The position numbers were made by a program, and so were the translations under genes. The notes under the pieces were generated by a model. It worked only from the letters and a program-made list of their open reading frames with translations, ran no database searches and had not been told where the DNA came from. This document shows, in pieces, positions 45,081-55,700 of a stretch of DNA of 64,000 nt. This stretch comes from DATAES01 sp963802415 (GTDB taxonomy: Bacteria > Actinomycetota > Acidimicrobiia > Acidimicrobiales > JACDCH01). The DNA lies in assembly GCA_963802415.1 (NCBI GenBank), contig CAWDIH010000001.1, positions 1,922,001 to 1,986,000 on the forward strand, in the 5' to 3' direction. Every line of letters starts with the position of its first letter. Position 1 is the stretch's first letter.

Positions 45081-46170
45081 TTAGTCCAAAAGACCTCGTA
45101 CATGCCGTGCAATGGCCAGGGCGAGCTCGACTGGAACGGCATTGCCGATTTGCCTCGCAATGCTGAGCTTGGTCCCGCACCACAGGAATCGCCCTGGGAA
45201 CGTTTGGAGTCGTGCTGCCTCGAGGTGAGTGATCGGGCGATTCACTCGTCGCTTGCCGTCGAGCGGGTCCCATTGCGGGTGTAGATATTGGCCCTTCTCA
45301 GGCTTGAAGAACTCCGTACGGACGGTGAGGCTCGGTTGGTCCCACCGCATCCGACCCATCACGTCAGTCGTACCGGACGGCTTGTCCCGCCAACACCGTG
45401 GCAGCAGATCGTCGGGCAAGTCGAACCTGCCTCCTCCAGGTGGAATGCAGTCGTACCGACGTAATGACAACGGTCGTGGCGAGCGGCCGACATGGAGCTC
45501 CGGTGCCTTGAAGATTCCTGGAACTTGCTGCCCGAACATGGTTACGGCGCTGTCGGGCAGATGAATCGTGTCGGGATACTCGGCGACGTCAGAAAGAACA
45601 TCGCGCACGGTGCGCCATAGCTTGGTTCCCTTAACGGGAACTCGCGCATGTGTCGGCGTCGGCAGCGAGGCAGTTCCGACCCGTGACCCAACGATGATTG
45701 TCCGAGGTCGCCGTTGCGGGACTCCGTAGTCGGCGCAGAGCAGAACCTCAGAGACCACGTTGTAGCGACGTAGAGATCCTGACTCGACCTCTGCCAAGAG
45801 CCGTCGGAACTCAGGCGACTTGCGATAGCGCTCAACGTTTTCGATGACGAACACCTTCGGCCTCGCAGCGTTCACCACGCGCGACGTACTCGCGCCATAG
45901 CTGGTTTCTCGGGTCGCTGTCATCGCGCGGCCCGAGGTTCGAGAAGCCTTGACACGGCGGCCCGCCGATCACGACGTCTGCGCGGGGCACCTGCCTAAAG
46001 TCGGCGATGTCACCCCAGAAGGTGTGACGCTCGCCGAAGTTCGCTGCATAGGTCGACGCAGCGTGCAGGTCGACCTCGACCGCGGCGACCGGCTCGAATC
46101 CAGCCTTGACGAAGCCCGCGGTCATGCCGCCACATCCCGCGAAGAGGTCGATCATGGTGGGTCCTGCCAC
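45081..46170 (-). CDS. DNA (cytosine-5) methyltransferase, one frameshift
   Basis: C5 methylase. Motif I MIDLFAGCGGMTAGFVKAG, motif IV VIGGPPCQGFSNLGPRDD (catalytic cysteine), motif VI VFVIENVERY, motif VIII QRRPRTIIVGSR, motifs IX/X RPITHLEAARLQTFPGRF and IARQIGNAVPVELALAIARH, all in order. The target-recognition region is about residues 200-290. The frame shifts near 45870-45890 (NQLWREYARVVNAARPKVFV would be continuous). Reassembled about 362 residues. ATG at 46170 or 46155. It should protect host sites from the nucleases of this cluster and is the natural partner of Vsr. Confidence 0.85.
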
Positions 46171-46292
46171 GAGGCGAGGCTACACGCGTGTCATTTGGGA
46201 GCTCGGGACCGGGAGCGGGCCGCGGAAGAGGTCGGCCGGCTGCAGGCAAGAGACGTGTACCTTCATCGACGACAGGGCTCAAGGAGGGGGCA
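46171..46292. promoter_or_regulatory. Divergent region between methyltransferase and GHKL ATPase
   Basis: 122 bases shared by two divergent start sites. It ends in AAGGAGGGGG, a strong ribosome-binding site for the GTG at 46293. Separate promoters would let the methylase be expressed before the restriction genes. Confidence 0.5.
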
Positions 46293-47809
46293 GTGTCAGA
46301 GGTACTCACCGAGTTCGTGGCGGTGGACACACGATCGGTGCCACCGGACCCGGGCGTTCTGAAGGCCATAGGGCTCAACCATGCGTTCGAGTCGGCGATC
46401 GCCGATCTTGTGGACAACAGCGTCGATGCCCATGCGAGTCAGATCCTGGTCCGATTCGTGCTACGGCGCGGCCTCATCACGCATCTTCTCGTCGTTGACA
46501 ATGGTCGAGGCATGACTGCCGATGAGGTGGACGGAGCAATGAGGCTCGGCCGGCCGAACCCGCATTCCACCGACGCACTCGGGCACTTCGGGATGGGGCT
46601 GAAAGCCGCGTCGTTCAGTCAGGCAGACGAACTGACGGTTCTCACTCGACACGCGAGTGCGCACGGTGCGGGTCGACGGATGTTTCGCGACCGCGCGCGC
46701 GGCAAACTTTGAGGTGGAGGTACTCGACGCGGCGCAGGTCGAACGGTCGCTCGACGGCAGCTGGTCAGGGTTTTCGACTGCTACCGGGACCATTGTGCGG
46801 TGGGACAAGATCCGGACGTTCCCGGTCGCAAACGACCGGAGCGTGACCGACACGTTCCTCGACACCAAGGTCGCCAGCCTGAGGAGCCATCTGGGGCTGA
46901 CATTCCATCGCCTGCTCGAACGCGACCTGTTCACGATTGGGATTGACGTGTACGACGCGGACTCGACAGAGGCTGGGTTTCGTTTCGAGGTGGAGCCGAT
47001 CGATCCTTTCGGGTACCAGCGGAGCGGCGTTGCGGGTTACCCCAAAGAACTCATTGCACGTTGTGCGACCGGATCGGTTTCGATGATGTGTCACATCTGG
47101 CCTGGCCGATCCGACTCATATCAGTTCAAGCTCGACGGCGGAACTCCCGATTCGTACCAGGGTCTGTACTTGTACCGCCATGACCGGCTGCTTCAGGCCG
47201 GCAAGTGGGGTGGCATCACGCACGAAACCAAGCGTCGACGCCTGGCTCGGGTGGCGGTCGACATCGATGACCACCTCGACATGTTCGCCATGAGCGTCGA
47301 GAAGGCCGGAGTCCACCTGAGCGCTGACCTAGTTCACACGATCGAGACCGCCAGATCACGCGAACGGAACCGCCTTCGCGACCTACCTTGCCGATGCCGA
47401 GACCGCGTTCCGTGAGTCGAACAAGCGAGTACGTCGCCGAACTCCAATCCTTCCGCCGGGACAGGGCATAGCTCCACGTGTCAAACGTGCGATCGCGCGC
47501 GAGGCGGACTTCGTCGCCGGCGAAGATGCCGTCAAGGTTCGGTGGAAGCGCCTGGTAAGCGGTGACTTCGTCGAGGTCGATCGAGCCGAGCGAACGTTGT
47601 GGCTCAACAGCGACTACCGGGAGGCCGTCTTACGCGGCTCTCATGGCGGAGTCAATGACGCGCCCCTTGTCAAGGCTTTGCTGTACCTGCTGTACGAGGA
47701 CATCCTCCGCGGCACCTTCTTTGGGCCGAAGGACAGGGAAAACGTCGCGATGTGGCTCGAGGTGCTGACGGCTGCGGCGGAGGCAGAGGCCGAGGACTTC
47801 TATGCATGA
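46293..47809 (+). CDS. GHKL (Hsp90/MutL-like) ATPase, two frameshifts
   Basis: Begins VSEVLTEFVAVDTRSVPPDP at GTG 46293 behind AAGGAGG. Bergerat fold motifs: N-box SAIADLVDNSVDAHASQI, G1 VVDNGRGMTADE, and G2 GHFGMGLKAASFSQADEL. A frame break near 46640-46680 leads to FEVEVLDAAQVERSLDGSWS and on to GLYLYRHDRLLQAGKWGGIT; a second near 47350-47400 leads to TYLADAETAFRESNKRVRRR, ending AEAEAEDFYA. Reassembled about 505 residues. Such MORC/MutL-type ATPases were predicted by Iyer, Abhiman and Aravind (2008) to belong to restriction systems with Z1 and methylase genes. The stop overlaps the next ATG by eight bases. Confidence 0.8.
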
Positions 47810-48776
47810 TCCTTCGCGACACCCACCCGTATCCGTATTGGAGAACTACTTCCGCCATGGCATCCAGGGTGTACTGACGGTCGACGGGAATCCCACTGCG
47901 CGAGTGGTCATCGAGCCGGCGTATCGAACGGTGGCGATTCGATTCCCCGCAGAGGGCGATTCGCCAGACGTTGTCGCGTTCGAAAACATCGCCTTCGAAA
48001 CGATCACAGATGACGGCGTTGTCTGGCACCAGATGATGGTCCTCCTTGACGACAACCTCGACGAGGTCTGGGCTGTCCTCTGCACGATCGTCGATCGAGT
48101 CCAGCTTGGCCACCAGACGTTTGCAGCGGCTGTCGCAGAGTCCCTCGAATCCATGTCTGACATCCTCGCTCTAAGGAGGGGCTTGACACGTGAGAAGCAA
48201 GCTGGACTCCTCGGCGAACTACTCACACTCTTGGCGCTCGCTGAGGATGTCGGCCCGGCTATGGCCGCCGCGGGGTGGCGAGGACCGGACAGCGAGGAGC
48301 ATGACTTCGGCCTCGCTGAAGACGATGTGGAGGTCAAAACAACTCGGAGTGAACGTCGCGCTCATTGGATTTCGTCGGCCACTCAACTCATGCCGACCGG
48401 TGATCGAGCGCTCCATCTGTTGTCCATACAGATCACGCTCGCTGCAGCCGGACACGGATGGTCCCTCCCCACGCTGATCGACATGACTCGCACTTCCTTG
48501 GGCGATTCAGCAACAAGACTTGATGCGCGCTTGGTGGAGCTCGGATATTACTCACGGGACGCGGACCTTTACCGGGCTCGGTGGACCCTTCGCTCCACGC
48601 CCGAGTTCTTTGCGGTCGACTCATCCTTTCCAGCGTTGACGCGACCCGACATCGACGCGATCGTGCCAGCGTCTGAACGCCTCACCGATGTGCGATATCG
48701 GATCGATCTCACCGGACTCGAGCCAAGACCCGAGTTGTTCTCGTTCGACTTTCTAATCCCCGCTTCGGTGACATGA
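47802..48776 (+). CDS. PD-(D/E)XK nuclease of DUF4420 type
   Basis: 324 residues, intact. The active-site region GLLGELLTLLALAEDVGPAM, then GPDSEEHDFGLAEDDVEVKT (E...D...E-V-K) and TRSERRAHWISSATQL is the DUF4420 (PD-(D/E)XK motif protein) signature. It is the likely endonuclease of the GHKL/Z1 system. ATG 47802 lies inside the end of the ATPase gene, and its stop overlaps the Z1 ATG (ATGA), so the three genes are coupled. Confidence 0.85.
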   Translation: MHDPSRHPPVSVLENYFRHGIQGVLTVDGNPTARVVIEPAYRTVAIRFPAEGDSPDVVAFENIAFETITDDGVVWHQMMVLLDDNLDEVWAVLCTIVDRVQLGHQTFAAAVAESLESMSDILALRRGLTREKQAGLLGELLTLLALAEDVGPAMAAAGWRGPDSEEHDFGLAEDDVEVKTTRSERRAHWISSATQLMPTGDRALHLLSIQITLAAAGHGWSLPTLIDMTRTSLGDSATRLDARLVELGYYSRDADLYRARWTLRSTPEFFAVDSSFPALTRPDIDAIVPASERLTDVRYRIDLTGLEPRPELFSFDFLIPASVT

Positions 48777-51746
48777 CTGGCGACTGGCGGATCGCAGCGT
48801 TCACTGCGGCCCTGAAGATGATCGAGAACGGTCCGCCCAAGGACCTAGTCGCACGAGCGCAAGTGGAGGCGGCGGACCGCGGTGAGTTCGTCAAAGGTCA
48901 GGATCTTGACGATGTCCTGGTCGCGTCTGACAGTGCTGATCCGTTCCTCAGCCGGCTCGGCATGCAGATTCACAAGTGGGACGCGGCCCCGGTGGCCGAG
49001 GAGTGGGCACAAGGAACCCTTCAGTCGACACAGGAGCGACGAACGCGGATCTGCGACCTCCTCGGCATCGGCGATGCAGGCTCGAGCGCCCTGCTCGCGA
49101 AGAGACCGATCTACCACGACCACACAATCGTCATCAGCAAGGACTGGGAACGTTGGTACGACGCCGTCCGAGCCGACGAGCACGCGTTCTACTGGCCCTC
49201 GTACCGTGACTACCTCCTGCAGATCAAGGACTGGGAACCAACAGCAGTCACGTCCGTAGACATCGCAAGTTCCGATGTGATCGAGCGGCTCGCAGACCCG
49301 ACGCGCCTCGAGGCGTACCAGTCGAAGGGTCTCGTCGTCGGGTACGTTCAGAGCGGCAAGACGGCGAACTTCACGGGCGTCATCGCCAAGGCGGTCGATG
49401 CTGGGTACCGACTCGTCGTTGTGATGACGGGCACCATCGAGATGCTCCGCGCTCAAACCCAGCGACGCATCGACATGGAACTTGTCGGCCGACAGAACAT
49501 TCTTGGCGACTTCACGCCGGAGCAGGCGGTTGAGGAGAAGGTCGACTATCAAGACGACGACAGCTGGCTCGAACGGAAGTTCGCCGACCTCGGCCAGAGT
49601 GACCTGGCCACCGGGATACGACGGCTGACTGAACATCACATCGACTACAAGAAGCAGTTCTTGACCCTGAAGATCGACCGGTTCGACGCGGACGCGTCCG
49701 CTCTACGATCCCCTCAACCTCTATCGATCAGCAGCACGATTGGCGATCGTCAAGAAGAACGCTGCCGTTCTGCGGAAGCTCGTGACGGACATCAAGGCCA
49801 ACGTCAAGGCGTTCGCTGAAATACCGGTTCTGATCATCGACGACGAGTCGGACCTGGCATCCGTCAACACCGTCGATCCCGAGAAGGTTCGGGCGGCCAA
49901 GATGGAAGGGAAGCAGATTAGGGAGCGCCGCGCGATCAACGAGCAAATTGCTTCGATGCTTGAGCTCATGCCACGCGCGCAGTACGTCGGCTACACGGCA
50001 ACGCCTTTTGCCAACGTGTTCGTCGACCCTTCAGACGCCCAAGGCATCTTCCCGAAGGACTTCGTCATCGGGCTAGCAAGGCCCACTGGGTACATGGGCG
50101 TTGAGGACTTCCACGACGTCGTGCCGGTTGATGAGCCGTGTACTCCGTACACGTCGAATGAGGCCGCGTTTGTTCGTGATCTCAATGCGTCAGACGACGA
50201 CGATACGCAACAGGACCTCGAGCTTCGCCAAGCGATCGACACATTCGTCATTACCGGCGCAGTGAAGCTCCACCGCGAATCGGTCGACAAGTCACTCGCG
50301 TTCCGTCATCATACGATGCTCGTTCACCAGTCGGTACGTAAGGCGGAGCACAAGGAACTCTCAGACCGCATCAGGGACCTGTGGAAGACTGCGGAGTTCG
50401 CCAGCCCTAATGGGAAGCAGCGCCTACGCGCGTTGTACGAACGTGACATCGTTCCTGTGTCGACGGTCCGTGCAGCTGCCAGCGTCCCAGCGATGCCGAG
50501 CTTCACAGAGTTTGAGCCCTTCGTCGCCAGGGCAATCGCGCGCATCACCGAGCATTCGAACAACCCGGTTATCGTCGTGAACAGCGACTCGGACGTTCAG
50601 GAGAATCAGCAGACCCTCGACTTCGATCGACACGGCACATGGCGAATCCTCGTCGGGGGTGCGAAGCTCAGCCGAGGCTTTACTGTCGAAGGCTTGACGG
50701 TCACCTACTTTCGTCGAGCGACGAACATGAGCGATTCCCTGACGCAGATGGGGCGGTGGTTCGGGTTTCGGCAGGGCTACGCGGACCTCGTCCGTCTCTT
50801 CATCGCGCGGCAGGCGAACTTCGGTTCCAAGACCGTCGATCTTCTCGAGGCCTTCAAGAGCGTGGCTCTCGATGAGACTGCCTTTCGATCCCAGCTCGAG
50901 GTCTACGCCGAGTGGGAGGGGGACAAGCCGCGTGTAAAGCCAATCGAGATACCACCGCTTGTGTCTCAGCATCTCCCGTGGCTACAGCCGACCTCGCGGA
51001 ACAAGATGTTCAACGCGGTACTCGCGGAACAGAGCGAGCAACCATTCACTCCGTCCGGATACGCGAACCATGTCGACGCCCTGAAGCGCAACCTGGACCT
51101 TTGGCGTCCGGTGCTGAGTGCTGCCGATGAGCCCGTTGTGCTGCCGGAGCACGGTGGCGCCACATTCGAAGCCCTCACCGCGGTCGTATCGGCTGACGAC
51201 CTCATCAGGATCGTTGGTGAGATGGAGTATCTCTACCTCTACGGCGACAGAGTCGTTAACCCAAAGATCACCTGGTATCGACGGCTGATCACTTCGGGCA
51301 TGCTGGACGACTTTCTTGTGATCGTTCCGCAACCAGCGAGCACCCAGGTAGATGTTCCGGGTGTAGGACCTCTCTCTATCGTCGCTCGCGATCGCCGAGG
51401 CGGACGGGGCGGAAAGTTCGGCGAGATCACAGACCCGAAACACCGGAGCCCTGCCGTCAGCTTCGTCATGGGGAAGCCACCAGACGCTCTGAAGACGCGC
51501 TACAACGCACGCCGGGGCGCGGTGCTCCTCTACCTCGCACAAGAGTCGAAGGCAGACTACGACGCCACGCCGATCCCCGGAATCTCGGAGAACGATCCGG
51601 AGTACGGCCTTGTCGCCGCGTTCTCGGCATACGTGCCAGGTGAGGCGATCAGGACACACCCAACAGTGATCCAGTTCAAGGTGCGGGATCCAAGCAACGC
51701 TGAAGCGCCAACGGTCGACGCGACTGAGGGCGAAGCCACACCCTGA
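48773..51746 (+). CDS. Z1-domain SF2-like ATPase, one frameshift
   Basis: About 990 residues after joining. The ATP loop reads GLVVGYVQSGKTANFTGVIA (G-x-V-Q-S-G-K-T), the Z1 hallmark; Walker B is IPVLIIDDESDLASVN and motif III YVGYTATPFANVFVDP. C-terminal helicase motifs include WRILVGGAKLSRGFTVEGLT and SLTQMGRWFGFRQGYADLVR. The frame shifts near 49700-49715: FDADASAL continues as YDPLNLYRSAARLAIVKKNA. Z1 proteins accompany GHKL ATPases, DUF4420 nucleases and methylases and are thought to be the DNA-translocating part. Its C-terminal end has two truncated relatives elsewhere in the window. Confidence 0.85.
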
Positions 51747-51777
51747 TTCCTCCGAACACGTAACCTCATTCGCGGTG

Positions 51778-52060
51778 CCGAATCTGACGATCCGTTTAAC
51801 CGCTGAGGATGCCGAAACGGTCCGTTGGCTCGCCGCGTTGTGTCCGGGCGGTCAGACCGTGTGCCGCGTCCTCAATAGTCAGAGACCTCGTCGCTGAAGC
51901 GAGTCGCGACGCGGACGTTATCGCTGGTCTCAGAGCTGCACAGAAGCTCGGCGCACGTATGGGCGGCAGCGCCTCGAAACCGGAAGGTCGGGGGCGTTCG
52001 ACGCGCGCGGCGCGGCAACGTCGTCTCTCCGACGTGCCGGACGAGACTGAGGTTTACATG
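51778..52060 (+). pseudogene. Possible ribbon-helix-helix protein, frameshifted
   Basis: GTG at 51778 reads VPNLTIRLTAEDAETVRWLA, the strand-helix start of an RHH antitoxin-like protein. After a shift near 51850 it reads SSIVRDLVAEASRDADVIAG, the second helix of such a fold, then RAAQKLGARMGG. No toxin gene is recognisable beside it. The later part (RQRRLSDVPDETEVYMRGKQ) is of unknown origin. Confidence 0.4.
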
Positions 52061-52119
52061 CGAGGCAAACAAGCCGTCGTGCGCGAAGGCCAAATGTTCG
52101 TCGACGGAGCGCCGTACGC

Positions 52120-52446
52120 GTGCACACGGTTGACGGACGGCTACTTGAGGGCTACGTCGACGTGCTGTACCGCGGGCCCCATGGTCTGGTCGTGGTCGAT
52201 CACAAGACCGCTGCAACGAACGACCCCGACGAACTCGACCGCAGAGTCGAGGGCTATCGGCTCCAGGGCGCGAGTTACGCGCTGACCGTCTCTGCCTCAA
52301 CGGTGGAGCCAGTGGTGCGAGTGACGTTCCTGTTTCTCGCACCCAACGGACCTGTCGAACGGACCTTGATGATCTCGCGGCAAGCGTCGACCGACTGAGA
52401 GAGCTCGCTATTGCCGTCCGCCGCCGACCGATTGGGCGCGCCGGCT
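52120..52446 (+). pseudogene. C-terminal nuclease fragment of an AddA/RecB-like protein
   Basis: Reads TVDGRLLEGYVDVLYRGPHG, LVVVDHKTAATNDPDELDRR, VEGYRLQGASYALTVSAST. The G-Y-V-D then V-V-D-H-K-T pattern is the PD-(D/E)XK active site of the RecB/AddA nuclease domain. After a shift near 52370 it continues DLAASVDRLRELAIAVRRRP and stops at 52446. The helicase body is missing. Confidence 0.65.
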
Positions 52447-52665
52447 GATAGCCACGAGGCCGGGGGCGATGGCTTGCAGGACGGTGCGCGCCGCCAGGTC
52501 GTCGTCGGGGGCGAGGCGCACGAGCGCGCCGAGCGCAGCACGGGTTCGGTTCTCGCCCACCCCATCATGGCGGCGCGTGCTTGTCGCGAGCTTCCCGTTC
52601 GGGCCCAGTCGAGGTTGACGGTGATGAAAGGGTGCGTGTCCATGCCTGGCACGGTGCGAGGCGTG

Positions 52666-52726
52666 GGTTGCCGGGAAGGTTGCCCGAACGGTTGCCGACA
52701 GAAATTTTGTTGGGCAACGGATTGCC
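52666..52726. repeat. Tandem 12-bp repeats with inverted copy, candidate oriT
   Basis: GGTTGCC occurs at 52666, 52678 and 52690, an exact 12-bp period. An AT-rich stretch AAATTTTGTT follows, unusual in this GC-rich DNA, then an inverted GGCAAC (52713) and a further ATTGCC. It ends 16 bases from the end of the relaxase gene. Iterons plus an AT-rich stretch and inverted copy beside a relaxase suggest an origin of transfer, or a replication origin. Confidence 0.5.
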
Positions 52727-52741
52727 GGGCCGGTCGGGTCG

Positions 52742-55700
52742 TCAGTGCGTCAGCGTGCGTGCCGGCGTGGGCGCGGTGATGGCGGCTCGCAGTCGGGTCC
52801 ACTGGTGAGCGAGCCTGGGATCGTCCGGCCGAGGTCCAATGGCGGCGATAACCGGGTCGGGGTGGCCGACGATGGGCCCGTCGATGGGTTGAAGGCCGAG
52901 GGCGTGATGCCGGTAATGCTCGACGCGGCGGGCGAGTCCTGACCAGCGCTCTCGTTCGATCGTATCGATGGGCGGAGGCGGACCGAGTGCGGCGAGCAGG
53001 TACGGGGCGGGGTGCCGCACCGCCCGCCCCACTTGGACGCCTAGCGCCTCGTCAATCACGCGCAGCTCCGCGGCATCGGTTTCCGTGGCCCGGGCGCGTA
53101 CAAGCTGTGCCGCGGGCTGGGCGGTGTGTCGAGACAGGTCGGCGGCGTGGCTTGCGGTCTGGACGCGGGTCCACCAGCCGCGCTGGTGGTCAGCGGCAGC
53201 CGGATCCGGCCGCTGGTTACCCCAGTGGGCGCGGTAGACAGCGGCAAGACCGACCGCCCGATCCCACAATCGACGATCTGGTCCGCCGGCTGGCCGGGCG
53301 CCAAGGTGGTCGACGAGGTCGAGCGGCGGGTGGCAGATGGCCCTGGCGGTGATGTCGTGGTGGATGGCACGAACGGCGCCGGCGGCGTGGCCGTGAGGCT
53401 CGTGGTCAGCAGCGGCGGCGAGCTGGTCGAGTGAACAGGTCGACCGCAGTGTGGCGACCGGCACGGCAGTGGGGTCGGTCTCGGTGGCGAGCTGCTCAGG
53501 ACCGTGGGACGCGAGCTGGGCGGCGAGCGACTCGAGGGCGGTGGCGACTCGCGGGAGGCGAGGCAGGGCGTCGTCGACCGGGTCGGGGTCGAGCTGACGG
53601 GCGCGCACGATATAGAGGCGTACCTCGCGTCGACCTCGGGTGAGGCCGACGTACACACCTGGCCGGCTGGAGCGATCGGTTGCCAGATGGCGCGCGGCGT
53701 CGTAGGTCTCACCTTGGGCGGCGTGGCTGGTGAGGCAGTAGCTGTGGACCAGGCCGCCGGTGACGCCGGGCCGCACTGTGCACTCAAGGAAGCTTCGCGG
53801 AACATCGATGAGGCCGCGGCCGGCGAAGTCGACCACGAGTCCGGAGGCGCGGACGGCTGCGACCACGCCTCGAGTGCCGTTGCGCACGAATGTCGTCCGG
53901 TCTCCGCCCGGCGGGCGCAGGCTGCGGTCTTGGGCGCGGGCGATGACTTCGTCGCCGGCACGGAACTCGATTCCCGCTATCTCCAGGCTGGGACCGTGCA
54001 GGGTGCCATCGGCGGTGAGCAGGACGCGGGCGCGGCGGTTCAGCTCCCGGCGCTCGCTGTGATGTTCGGCGATCATGCTCGACGCCGAAGCATTGTTCGG
54101 CGCATTGGTGCGGTCGGCGTACCAGTCGGCCACGAGCGCATCGAGCAACGCGTCCGGGGTGGCGGCTTCGACGATGCGCTCGTCCCGAACCAGACGAGCC
54201 AGGGCTTCATGTATCTGTCCGGCCCGGTACTCACCCAGCGCGAGTCGAACTTCGCTCAATGGAGGCGCTGCTTGGCGACGGGCCACGGCCAAGGCGGGCG
54301 CGTCGTCAGGATGTCGGTCAACCAGATACCGCCAGGCGCCACCGGCCGCGACCGCCGAATGCTGCGCCGCGTCGCCGACAAGGCGGAGGGCGCTGCCGGA
54401 TCGTTGAGCGTGAGCGATGAGGCGGGCCAGGTCGCGGTTGCCGAGAGTGGATGCCTCGTCGACCACGATGACTGTCCGGTCGGTCACAACCGAAGCGGTC
54501 GTCGTCTCAAGCCGTGCGAGGAGCGACGCGATCGTCGTGGACGGAATGCCGGTGGCCGAGCCCAGCACTTCGGCGGCGGTGCCGCCCACCGCGGCACCGA
54601 GCACGTCATAGCCGGCTGCCTCCCACGCGCGGGCGGCCGCCTCGATTGCGAACGTCTTGCCCGTGCCCGCCGGTCCGACGACGCACTGCACCAGATGCGC
54701 GCTCGACGTGACCGCCCGCACCACGGCGGCTTGGTCATGGCCCATGATCGGGCGGCTCGCGAGCACGCCATCGGTGATGGCAGCAGGGACGACGCCGACG
54801 CCGGCATCCCGTCCGGCCACGAAGGCCTGCTCGAGCCACGCTTCGAGGGCGAGCATTTCGGGTGTCGTGTACCGCACACCAGCGGCCAGCCAACGATCCC
54901 GGGCGCGGCGGTCGGCGGGGATGCGCTCGGCTGGTGTGGGCGCGAGACGGATCGCGTGGTGCGACGCCAGCCACTGGTCGGCCAAGTCAGTGATCTGTGG
55001 TGCGGGCAACCGGTTGCCGGCCCATTCGGCAACCTGTTGGATCACGTCTCGCCGGTCGAAGGTCGTGGCCTGTTCGGTCACCCCCGCTGCCGATGCAAGG
55101 TGGCGAAACAGCGATTTAACTTCATCGTCTGCCACGACCGTTGGCGTCGCGACGCCGACGACTTTGGCGAGCACGGTCTGGTCGAATTCGATGGCAGCCA
55201 GTTGCTCCAACCACCGGGCGCGGAGTGCAACGGGGTCGGTTGCGTCCTCTTTGGCGGCGCGGGTGGCGAAGGCGGCGACTTGGCGGGCTTTGGGCCCATC
55301 CAGGCCGACCGCGGATGTTGCTTCGCTGATGTCCGCGGCGCGCGTGGAGAACATGGCAATGGCGGTGTCGGGGACGCCGGCGATGTCAGCGGTGCCGTTG
55401 GCAACTGGTTGCCACGCGACGCCGAGTCGGCTCGAGAGCTGATGTCGCAGCTCGGCCGCGGCAAGGTAACCGGCCGTCTTGGCGTGGACGAACAACGGGG
55501 TGCCGTCCAGTGCGCGCAGACTCCCGTCCGCGCCCGCGGCCATGTTGGCGATGATGACGTGACGGTGTAGCTGCGGGTCGAGCGCTCGCGATGTTGTGTG
55601 CAGGTAGGACGCGGCCAGGATCCCGTCGGCGGGCGACCGCAGACCTTTGACGCGCACGTACGAGGCGTGCTGCTCGAGGTAGTCCACTCCGGCGGTCACG

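Noticed and set aside
53504..55570. Plus-strand open frame of 688 codons
   Set aside because: It is the antisense of the relaxase gene. Its glycine- and valine-rich sequence has no domain, while the minus strand shows all relaxase and helicase motifs.
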